Shown: in pieces, positions 43,068 through 51,399 of the stretch
How the letters are laid out: each line of letters starts with the position of its first letter
Position numbering within the stretch: position 1 is the first letter of the stretch
Origin: Corallium rubrum
Taxonomy: Eukaryota; Cnidaria; Anthozoa; Scleralcyonacea; Coralliidae
Length of the DNA: 64,000 bases
Direction of reading: 5' to 3'
NCBI GenBank assembly: GCA_964035015.1
Contig: OZ036003.1
Coordinates: forward strand, 3,075,031-3,139,030
Notes under the pieces: model-generated
Told to the model about the DNA's origin: nothing
What the model saw: only the letters and a program-made list of their open reading frames with translations
Database searches by the model: none
Made by a program: the position numbers and the translations under genes

Positions 43068-43493
43068 ATGGCAGGTGCGTTAGCAGGTGGGGCTCTTCAG
43101 ACAACATTCGCTGCATTAAGTTTTGCTGGGGCAGGTTTCCTATTTAACAAGCTCAACCACACTGGATATGAGAAGGAAATTAAGAGACACAACCTAAGCT
43201 TAGAAAAGCTGGCGGCAGCTAAGGAAGCGTTCTATGAGAATGAGATAAAACATAAGGACAGACTGGCTCAACTTAGAGCGGAGTTAAGTGATGCCAACGC
43301 CGATATAAACACTACTAACAGGGCCTTGGATAAGCTGAGAACATATACCTCAAATGGTATGACCTTCAGGGGTGAGCCTAAACTTGGGGACTTCTATAAA
43401 CCTTCTGAGGAGATGCAGAAGTACCAGGTAATGTTTGTTGCTATAGCAGGAGTCTCTGTGGGTTTCATAGCACATAGGGCAGGGCTTATTTAA
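43068..43493 (+). CDS. Membrane/coiled-coil protein
   Basis: 141 residues. Hydrophobic N-terminus (FAALSFAGAGFLFNKL), a long charged coiled coil (KRHNLSLEKLAAAKEAFYEN, KDRLAQLRAELSDANADINT), a conserved-looking EPKLGDFYKPSEEMQKYQ, and a hydrophobic C-terminus (VMFVAIAGVSVGFIAHRAG). The coiled coil followed by 'EP.L.DFY.PS..M' matches my memory of proteins repeatedly found in cnidarian Polintons. Function unknown. Confidence 0.7.
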   Translation: MAGALAGGALQTTFAALSFAGAGFLFNKLNHTGYEKEIKRHNLSLEKLAAAKEAFYENEIKHKDRLAQLRAELSDANADINTTNRALDKLRTYTSNGMTFRGEPKLGDFYKPSEEMQKYQVMFVAIAGVSVGFIAHRAGLI

Positions 43494-43505
43494 AGATATA
43501 TTCCT

Positions 43506-44030
43506 ATGCCATATTATATGGGTAGAAGGGAAGACTATGTGGAGCGGAGATTTAGGAGAATCGATGAGATGTACACATGCGACTGTGGCGGCTACCGTAT
43601 AAACTGTCATGGTTTCCCGACCTGTACGTCATGTGGTCTGCAGGGACCTTTCACAGTACCCGTACCAGAGATGGATCTAATGTCGTGGAGCAAGAGGAAG
43701 ACTGTTCATAAGAGAAGTAAGTGGTTTGCTAGAAGGATAGCGGGAGTTGTCAACAGTTCCGATGAGAGAATGTTGACATCTGATTTCATAGAGGTTGTGT
43801 CGGTGCTGATGAGACTTAACCTTATAGGTAAGAATGTTAGTAGGTATAACTACTACATAATAAGGTTGGCCAGTCGCAGAGGACTAACACTACTAACAGA
43901 CGTCAGTGACATGTGTGATGGATATAGTAAGAACATGTTTGATGACCGGTTGTTCGGATCTGTATATAAGGAGTTGGGTTGGGGCATTGGATGCAGATGT
44001 CCTATGTTCCTGAAGTGGAGGGACACTTAA
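43506..44030 (+). CDS. VLTF3-like late transcription factor (zinc ribbon)
   Basis: 174 residues. N-terminal zinc ribbon with C25-x-C27 ... C40-x2-C43 (CDCGGYRINCHGFPTCTSCG). It is followed by a basic WSKRKTVHKRSKWFARRI segment that corresponds in position to the KR.NH...W motif of poxvirus A2L/VLTF3-like factors, and a helical C-terminal domain ending VYKELGWGIGCRC, matching the typical '..ELGW..' end. VLTF3 directs late viral gene transcription. Its presence beside structural genes and a recurrent start-adjacent motif suggests the element regulates its own late expression. The assignment rests on motif order only. Confidence 0.6.
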   Translation: MPYYMGRREDYVERRFRRIDEMYTCDCGGYRINCHGFPTCTSCGLQGPFTVPVPEMDLMSWSKRKTVHKRSKWFARRIAGVVNSSDERMLTSDFIEVVSVLMRLNLIGKNVSRYNYYIIRLASRRGLTLLTDVSDMCDGYSKNMFDDRLFGSVYKELGWGIGCRCPMFLKWRDT

Positions 44031-44055
44031 AGAAATAATTTTATACGTATAGTAT

Positions 44056-44778
44056 ATGGTCACTAGCAAGCTTGTGAGTTATATAAGTAATCGCTACCCA
44101 AAGATCCCATTCGTTGTAAGATCTAGGGGTTGTGTGGGTCTAGGCCTACCTAGACTAGTAATACTCGATGACAGGGACGGCTTCAAGGGACTGTCGCTGT
44201 GGATTTCGAGTAGGATAACGGATCTCAGGTTAAATCAGGCTAACAGGTTCGAGAGGATAGGGCATGCTGTATTATTCTCGAATGACTATGACGAACTATG
44301 TCACAGTGTAGACACTTACCTATCTGGAAAACGTCCAAGTGGTTATATCACGGATGGTGCACAGTTACGTTATATAAGAAGCGGGTGCTCTGACAGCACT
44401 GACAGGGGGTCACTATCACCTGACGACATTAACATGCTATATGACATCGCTGCGCATGCTACAGTAAGTCATGGTAGTTCGATTGTGATACCAACTTTTG
44501 GGTCCAAGACAGGACCAGACATCGTAATACTCTCTGGGGACACCGCTCATAATGGCCTGGCTATATGGCTGAGTGATTCCAGAAAATGCTATAACACCTC
44601 ACGTCTGAGTGAGGGTCAGTTTCAGAACCTACTGGGCATGGCTAAGAGGACATACTTAACCATAACCGGAAACGACTATGACGACATAACCGAAGTGATT
44701 GACACTTATGTGAATAGTAACCACATGGGCATATACCTACCTGAGTTCCCAGGCGAGGACTGCATAGGTTGTCCTTAG
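44056..44778 (+). CDS. Tandem degenerate VRR-NUC-like protein
   Basis: 240 residues made of two repeats (~5-91 and ~126-224). They align by eye with the VRR-NUC domain of the neighbouring protein at 45295-46107. Landmarks: QPDIIIG there corresponds to PRLVILD and GPDIVIL here; GLAIELK corresponds to GLSLWIS and GLAIWLS; and a following Asn/Tyr-Asp motif with IDEYMAG corresponds to VDTYLSG and IDTYVNS. In both repeats the catalytic E-x-K is W-x-S, and the Asp is lost in repeat 1. A nuclease fold without nuclease chemistry is therefore likely, for example DNA binding or inhibition of the active paralogue. The start is preceded by tatagtat. Confidence 0.65.
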   Translation: MVTSKLVSYISNRYPKIPFVVRSRGCVGLGLPRLVILDDRDGFKGLSLWISSRITDLRLNQANRFERIGHAVLFSNDYDELCHSVDTYLSGKRPSGYITDGAQLRYIRSGCSDSTDRGSLSPDDINMLYDIAAHATVSHGSSIVIPTFGSKTGPDIVILSGDTAHNGLAIWLSDSRKCYNTSRLSEGQFQNLLGMAKRTYLTITGNDYDDITEVIDTYVNSNHMGIYLPEFPGEDCIGCP

Positions 44779-44957
44779 ACAGACCAGTAGTTCCGGCGTT
44801 TTTTGTGTTTAGATTTTTTACGTCTTAACCTTGTGTAAAGACTATTAAGATCTATTAGCTCTTTCATCATTTTATCTATCTCTCTGTCGGGTACCTTCCC
44901 CTCCGACTCACATATTTCATCAGCAAGATCTCCTATATCACACTCTATTCTCTCCAT
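44775..44957 (-). CDS. Small basic-tailed protein of unknown function
   Basis: 60 residues from the internal ATG at 44957: acidic first half (ECDIGDLADEICESEGKVPD), helical middle and a strongly basic tail (RLRRKKSKHKKRRNYW). The open frame extends to 45173, but that extension runs antisense through a BRO-N remnant and is less likely coding. Its stop overlaps the stop of the plus-strand gene ending 44778 (convergent, 4-bp overlap). The tail suggests nucleic-acid binding or nuclear targeting. Confidence 0.45.
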   Translation of the reverse strand: MERIECDIGDLADEICESEGKVPDREIDKMMKELIDLNSLYTRLRRKKSKHKKRRNYWSV

Positions 44958-45098
44958 ATAGTTAATATAGAAAACAAACCCTGGTGGTGGACGCACCTGA
45001 CCCACTGGGTATGTGAAAAAGGTGACGGTAGCAGCAATGGTCAAAGGTAATGCTATAGAGCAATACGGTGAAACGCCGTGTTGACCAAAACCGGATAA

Positions 45099-45194
45099 GC
45101 ACTTAGTAAAGAAATACGAAATCACGTTAGCGAGGGTGATAGGAAAAAGGTTGTATAGCGAGCAATGCACCAAAACAGTGCATTGGTCATAGCA
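45099..45194 (+). pseudogene. Decayed BRO-N fragment
   Basis: In one plus frame the text reads ALSKEIRNHVSEGDRKKVV, a stop, then RAMHQNSALVIA. It parallels the intact BRO-N domain at 45385-45490 (ALGYKRSGKAIQDHVDEDDR, then KKVMQAARSQNGMLVK). An earlier stretch at ~45016-45046 (aaaaaggtgacggtagcagc) may be a further remnant. This points to a tandem duplication of the BRO gene followed by decay of one copy. Confidence 0.55.
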
Positions 45195-45226
45195 TGACTT
45201 TTCACGTAGCGTGGAATGTCACATAA

Positions 45227-45257
45227 CACCTGAGGTCCTGAAACGGGGCGTCAGGTG
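45227..45257. repeat. Hairpin upstream of the BRO-N gene
   Basis: cacctga ... tcaggtg, 7-bp arms with a 17-nt loop, 38 bp before the start at 45295. Possible regulatory hairpin; no further evidence. Confidence 0.35.
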
Positions 45258-45294
45258 CGTTTAAACAAGTTTTATAAATATATTTACCTATAGT

Positions 45295-46107
45295 ATGATC
45301 AAGTCATTCAGTTTCGGCGATAAAATAATCAGGACACAAAAGGATGGTGATGAGATATGGTTCAGGGGAAAAGACGTTGCTGAGGCACTTGGCTATAAGA
45401 GGTCGGGTAAGGCAATCCAGGATCATGTTGATGAGGATGATAGGAAAAAGGTGATGCAAGCAGCAAGGTCCCAAAACGGGATGTTGGTCAAAAGTGCTGC
45501 CTACCAGATAAATGAGCCCGGAGTATATAGTCTGGTGTTCTCATCCAAAATACCATCAGCAAAGAAGTTCAAAAACTGGGTGTTCAGAGATGTTCTACCA
45601 TCCGTAAGAAAAACTGGTCAGTACATAGCACCTAGACTTATTGGTAACCAGCTGTCACTGATGAATGAGACTGACCTACATTACCAGGTAATAAGGTATA
45701 TAAGAGAGTACCATCCTAACGCTGTGGTCATACCAGGACTAGGAGAGAATCAGGACACTAAGTTAAAAAGAATAACCAGCTGGAAGAAGGGGTATAGAGG
45801 TGGGCAACCTGATATCATTATAGGGAACCTACACAAGACATACTCTGGTCTGGCTATAGAGCTGAAGACTCCGAATGGTACGGGGGTCTGTTCAGACAAG
45901 CAGAAGTCGTTCATAGATACCCTGGGAGATAATGGATATAGGACCCTAGTGTCATACAATTACGACGAGATACATAGGTGCATTGATGAGTATATGGCAG
46001 GGGCTAGAGTAAGATGTGGGTACTGTGGTAGGAAGTTCCGTAATAAAGACACGCTTAGTAATCACTGCAGATACTTCCACAGGATTTCCTGTGCTTCAAA
46101 AATCTAA
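45295..46107 (+). CDS. BRO-N / VRR-NUC nuclease / C2H2 fusion
   Basis: 270 residues with three modules. The BRO-N DNA-binding domain spans ~1-105 (IWFRGKDVAEALGYKRSGKA ... FKNWVFRDVLPSVRKTGQY). The VRR-NUC domain spans ~125-232 with D173 (GGQPDIII), E189-x-K191 (GLAIELKT) and Q203 (DKQKSF) all intact, so it should be an active PD-(D/E)XK-type nuclease. The C-terminal zinc finger spans 241-262 (CGYCGRKF ... HCRYFH). BRO proteins are common in large DNA viruses and phages. Roles in replication, recombination or host interference are plausible. The start is preceded by ctatagt. Confidence 0.85.
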   Translation: MIKSFSFGDKIIRTQKDGDEIWFRGKDVAEALGYKRSGKAIQDHVDEDDRKKVMQAARSQNGMLVKSAAYQINEPGVYSLVFSSKIPSAKKFKNWVFRDVLPSVRKTGQYIAPRLIGNQLSLMNETDLHYQVIRYIREYHPNAVVIPGLGENQDTKLKRITSWKKGYRGGQPDIIIGNLHKTYSGLAIELKTPNGTGVCSDKQKSFIDTLGDNGYRTLVSYNYDEIHRCIDEYMAGARVRCGYCGRKFRNKDTLSNHCRYFHRISCASKI

Positions 46108-46271
46108 TATACCTATCCACCAGTTCCCTACCCATCTAAATTAAATTAAAAACTTCATATACTAGTTTTTCTACTTGCTTACGGATCCTTAAGATTCTAG
46201 CAAATACTACATCTTCCATATAATTACTACAGAAGATATAGTGCGTTTAAATTATTTTAGTAAGAATATAT
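46108..46271. other. AT-rich intergenic before PolB
   Basis: The longest gap in the plus block, with no coding signal. It ends in aagaatatatatgtatagt, which contains the start-adjacent motif of the element, so it probably carries the PolB promoter. Confidence 0.5.
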
Positions 46272-49200
46272 ATGTATAGTATGTCGAGAGCACTTAAAGA
46301 AATACCATCAGATGCCGGTATGTCAAGAACAGTTAAGAAAATAAACCCACTTGAAGAAATACCATCAGATGCTGATACACTAGCGGGACGTAGACAGGAT
46401 CTGCATGAGGAGCTGGGGGTTGTTGAGGCTAGAAGGGCTCTTAAGGGCTATACCAGAGGTATGGAAATTAGTATCATAGACAGAGGTGATCCTGAGTCTG
46501 AAATAGATCAGACGAGAAGTCTAGTCCGCAGAGTGCTCGAAATTGAGATGGAGGATATTGGTGGAATAAAGTTTGCGGAAATGTTGAAGATAAAGCTGAA
46601 GAAGGAACAAAATAATGGCGATTTCCTTTTCAAGGATGTCTACTTTGGTAGTAAAGCCGCTGTCGCTATAGACAGAAGTCACCTGGAGTCTCTAGTAGCA
46701 GTGGGAGGGAAGAATATGCTGAACCTGTACGAGTCATGGACCTCTGAAGGTAGTGGCTGGGTCATAGACAGCATCATGAGTCATTATCTTAATGTGGTAG
46801 CCTATAGGCCGTTACAAGGTAGTAGCTATGTAGAACTTCCTAAAGAGTTGAGGAACCCCGCAAAGGGGCTGATAAATATACAGAACAGTGACAACGAATG
46901 TTTCAGATGGTGCCATATCAGATACCTGAACCCACAGAGTAAAGACCCTCAGAGAGTTAAGAAAACTGATAAAGCCTTACTACCTACTCTTGACTACACT
47001 GGTGTGAAATTCCCAGTAGAAACAAGACAGTACAGTAAGATAGAGACTCAAAATAACATACGCATAAATGTGTTTGGGTATGAGGGTGGGCAGACTTACC
47101 CAATATATGTGTCAAAGGAAAAGCATGAGAGCTGCATGAACCTACTGCTGATTGACAGGCATTATGTGCTAATGAAGGACTTTAATAAGTTCATGTACAA
47201 CAAAACTAAGCATAAGGAGAGAAAGCATTTCTGCATGCATTGCCTACAATGCTTCAGCTCATATGCTATACTGTCAGCCCATAGTGAGAACTGTATTGTG
47301 GTGAATGGTAAACAGGCTATAAAGATGCCTGAGGAGAGTGAGAACAAACTCACATTCATCAGCCACCGTAAGCAGCTTGAAGTACCTTTCGTTATATATG
47401 CTGACTTCGAAGCCCTGGTGATGCATAATAACACACCTAGCAAAGATGATAGTAAGTCATACACACAAGAGTACCAGAAGCATGTAGACTGTGGGTTCTC
47501 ATATAAGGTTGTATGCTGCGTCGACGATAGCTTTAGCAAGCCGGTAAAGGTCTACAGAGGTGAGAGGGCTGTCTACAAGTTTATGAAGAAGATGCTTAAG
47601 GAAGTTGCCTACTGTCAGAGCGTCAAGGAGAAATCATTTAACAAAGACATGACTATGACCAGAGCTGAGATTGATGAACATGAGAAATCAGAGGAGTGTC
47701 ACATATGTAATAAAAGTTATGTTGACTCAGACGTGAGGGTTAGAGATCACTGCCACATCACCGGGAAATATAGGGGATCAGCCCATAGCAAATGTAATAT
47801 GATTTACAGAATTACTGATAAAATACCAGTAATCTTTCATAATCTAAGGGGATATGACAGCCACTTCATAATGCAGGAAATAGGTAAATTTGGAATGGAT
47901 ATAAATGTGATACCTAACAATATGGAAAAGTACATGTCATTCATGCTGGGACGACATCTGGTTTTTATAGATAGCCTACAGTTCATGTCCAGTGCTCTGG
48001 GACGACTTGTTGACAACTTACCTAGGGACGCTTTCGTAATAACGTCTGAGGAGTTTAAGGGTGAGAAGTTCGATCTGATGACTCGCAAGGGAGTTTATCC
48101 ATACGACTATATGAGCAGTTTTGAAAAGTTCGATGACACCTGCTTACCAACCAAGGACGAGTTCTATAGCGCCCTGAATAATGAACACATCTCTGAGAAT
48201 GACTATGCACATGCCCATAAGGTTTGGAGAACCTTCAGGTTGGGTAATATGGGAGAATACCATGACCTATATATGAAGTCAGATGTGCTGCTGCTGGCTG
48301 ATGTTTTCGAAAACTTCAGGAAGACCTGTCTGCAGTACTATAAGCTGGACCCATGTCACTACTTCTCCAGTCCCGGATTGTCCTGGGATGCGATGCTAAA
48401 AATGACTGGCGTGGAAATTGAACTGATGACTGACATAAATATGTTCCAGTTCATAGAAAAGGGTATGAGGGGCGGCACGTCATATATCGCTAACAGGTAT
48501 GGGTTGGCTAATAACAAGTATATGAGAAAATATGATGAAAAGCTACCTAGCAAGTACCTTATGTACCTGGATGCTAACAACCTTTACGGATGGGCCATGA
48601 GCCAGTACCTACCGACTGGTGGGTTCAAGTGGCTTGACGCTGACACAGTGGACCTGAGTAAGTACGGTGATGAGTCTGACCGCGGCCTTATACTTGAGGT
48701 TGATCTGGAGTACCCGGACGAACTTCATGAGAAACATAATGACTTTCCTCTAGCCCCAGAAAAGATTAAAGTAAAACCGGATATGTTGTCAGACTATTGC
48801 CGGGACATAAAAGATAAGTATAACATCCACATAGGAACAGTACATAAACTAATCCCAAACCTGATGGATAAAACCAAGTACGTTATACATTACAGGAATC
48901 TACAGCTGTACACGGAACTGGGGATGAAGATAAAGAAAATCCATAGGGCGCTAGAATTCGATCAGTCACCATGGTTAAAGCAGTACATCGATTACAACAC
49001 TCAGAAGAGGGCCCATGCCATGAATGCGTTTGAGAAAGACTTCTTCAAACTAATGAACAATAGCATCTTCGGTAAGACTATGGAAAACCTTAGGAAAAGG
49101 GTTGACGTTAGGCTTGTGACCAGTCCCTACAAACTACTTTAACTAACTTCCAAGCCAACATTCGTAAGCAGCAAAATATTTAATGAGAACCTGGTTGCCG

Positions 49201-49865
49201 TACATAAAATTAAGGAATGTCTGACACTGAACAGACCCGCCTTCGTTGGGATGTGTATACTGGACATGTCCAAGACCTTGATGTATGACTTCCACTACAG
49301 ATATATAGGAAATCTGTATGGTTCTGAGGCCAGGCTACTTTTTACTGATACCGATAGTCTACTATATGAGATATCTGCTGGGGATGTGTATAAAGACTTC
49401 CACTCTGACCGTGATAAGTTTGATAACAGTGACTACCCCGTGGACTCTGAGTATCACTTCACAGAGAATAAGAAAGTCATAGGTAAGATGAAGGATGAGG
49501 CAGCCGGAACTCCCATCACGGAATTTATTGGGTTGAAAAGTAAGATGTACTCTTACTTGAAGGATAATAATAAAGGAGATAAAAAGGCTAAGGGAGTCAA
49601 GAAGTCTGTCATAAGTAAGAATATAAAACATAACGACTATAAGGACACGTTACTAGAGAAAAAGCAGCTCAAGCACAAAATGAAAACTATAAGAAGTGTA
49701 CGCCACCAGCTGGGATCCTACGAAGTTAACAAAATTTCGCTCAGCTGCTTCGACGATAAAAGGTATATACTAAATGACGGTGTCAGTAGCTATGCATATG
49801 GGCATAAACTCATCAGGCCCCTTGATGAGCGGTTTTACAGGATAGGGTTTGCCTTTATTGACTGA
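46272..49865 (+). CDS. Protein-primed DNA polymerase B, interrupted by one in-frame TAA
   Basis: 1197 codons including one TAA at 49140-49142. Exonuclease motifs are YADFEAL (D378), FHNLRGYDSHF (N524, D529) and YMKSDVLLLAD (Y667, D671). Polymerase motif A is YLDANNLYG (D767), motif B KLMNNSIFGK (~926-935) and motif C FTDTDS (~1024-1029). Before the exonuclease lie a C2H2-like finger (FCMHCLQCF ... HSENC), and between Exo I and II a CHICNKSY ... DHCHITGKYRG zinc-binding insert typical of Maverick polymerases. The TAA separates motifs A/B from motif C, so the truncated product would lack catalytic aspartates. The second ATG (46281) is preceded directly by tatagt and may be the true start. The last ~61 codons lie in the TIR. 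Confidence 0.9.
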
Positions 49866-51177
49866 CAACCGGTAAAAGTAAACAGAAATTGCCACCTGCA
49901 AAGGATATGCAAATTCAGTCAGACGGCAGCTGAAAACCACCTGCAAAGGATATGCAAATTCAGTCAGACGGCAGCTGAAAAAATCATCCACTCTAACGCA
50001 CACATCCCTATAGCTTCACTCTTATGAAACCACCACATTATATACAGTCTCCCTACATAAATCCTTCATACGGTTGTTAATACCACTCCTCTTCTTCACA
50101 AGACCCCTTCTAGTCTTCTTCTCTATAGTGAGCAGCAACTATAAACGGTCATTATCCGTATCCATGTAAACAACATTCCATTGAGCGCTAGCAACCCCAA
50201 CTTTTTTAATTTGCTTTGAAAAAAAAAAAAAAATAAATAAACGTAGCTTAAAAAAGTTCGGGTTGCTAGCGCTCAATGGAATGTCAACATTAGTGTCACG
50301 TGACACTTGTCTACGGAGTAGAATGAAGAAGTTTTCTGTTACTGGGAGTTTGTAAGAGTGCTAGTATAGGCTGTTAATATAGAGCTTTAAAAACGCCGGC
50401 GTACAGTCAAAAGGCGGACTACTTAATAAAATCTGACTTGGATTCTGTGAAGACTTGTATTTTGGAAGATCGGTGGCAACCGACTGGTCTGGCGAGTTGG
50501 GGGCAAAATAAACTGGTCCATAAAATGGAAAAATTTCTGGCTATGTTATATACCAATTGAGGAAACGGTTGATGATGACATAACCAACTTCTACATTGCC
50601 AAGCCGTGGACCAAGCCATGATGCTAAGCCGTGGGCCACTTAAAGCGCTAACGGCAGGACTATGACATAAGTCATTGAAAAGCTGTGGACCATTAAAAGG
50701 GCCAACGGCAGGGCCAACGGCAGGTCCAACGGCGAAAAGTGATGGTAGCGGTGACATACACCCGGGAGAAATGAGCTGGTATTCTCCAGGCTGTCGCCTG
50801 TCGCCAGCTCATAATTCTCCCTAGATTATTTCGTATATCACTAAACTAGAAGTGCTAAGCCGCGTTCCAAGTCTCGGGCCGGTCCTATAAAGGGCGATAC
50901 TAGGACTTGTCAGAGGCGAACGCCTGTGACTTGCCCTAGTTACGCCCTGAGGGACTAGCCACGACCTGACCAACGGCAGGGCCAGCAGACGGAACCAAAT
51001 AATGGCGACTTAGCGGAAAAGTGATGGTACCGGGCTATGGAAAAAAGTGGTGCATTCGGCCAACTAAAAACATCCCTAGGAGCGGACAAAAACCCCGTCT
51101 ACGCCTCTGGGAGAAGAGGTACCCCTGTAGTAGCACCCAAAATAAACTGCGCTGGTACCCCCATATCCTATACTACT
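49680..51177 (-). repeat. Polinton right TIR
   Basis: 1498 bp, the reverse complement of 31487-32983. It begins inside the PolB gene at a Met codon (49680) and carries the palindrome (~50170-50283), the 45-bp tandem pair (~49892-49981) and the ccgttgg-type units. It ends cctatactact followed by the T-run target duplication at 51178. Confidence 0.95.
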
Positions 51178-51385
51178 TTTTTTTAATATTGATATTGCAT
51201 GTTCTTTCGGTGTGTGAATACACGCCTACAGATGAACCTTGCTAACTAATTTTCTGGATGTTTTCCGGCGATCCGTGTTCATTAATACAACAAAAACAGA
51301 AATTAGGGGAGGGGGGAGGGGGAGAGCGGTTAAAAATGCATATAAAGCGGGCGAGGGGTTGTTGCGTTCAGGTATTTCTAGTTTT
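51178..51385 (-). mobile_element. Right part of the host repeat split by the Polinton
   Basis: After the T-run, ttaatattgatattgcatgt, ctttcggtgtgtg and cagatgaaccttgctaacta match, inverted, 57880-57950 and 5615-5680. At 51350-51385 the gcgggcgaggggttgttgcg end module follows. Together with 30670-31480 it reconstitutes one repeat copy. Confidence 0.75.
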
Positions 51386-51399
51386 ACAGTATCTTCTGT

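Larger units (their letters stand above)
31487..51177. mobile_element. Maverick/Polinton (adintovirus-like) element, ~19.7 kb
   Basis: Terminal inverted repeats of ~1.5 kb start agtagtatagg and end cctatactact. The element encodes RVE integrase with chromodomain, A32-type ATPase, protein-primed PolB and capsid candidates in two divergent gene blocks with 4-20-bp intergenic gaps. This is the diagnostic Polinton set. The TIRs differ at only a handful of positions by eye, for example near 31587, 31767 and 31818, suggesting a recent insertion. Three genes carry a single frame or stop interruption, so this copy may be non-autonomous. No adenain-like protease is recognised. Confidence 0.95.

Noticed and set aside
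45000-45173. N-terminal extension of the minus-strand frame ending at 44775
   Set aside because: This part is antisense to a BRO-N remnant; the internal ATG at 44957 gives a compact charged protein more like its neighbours.
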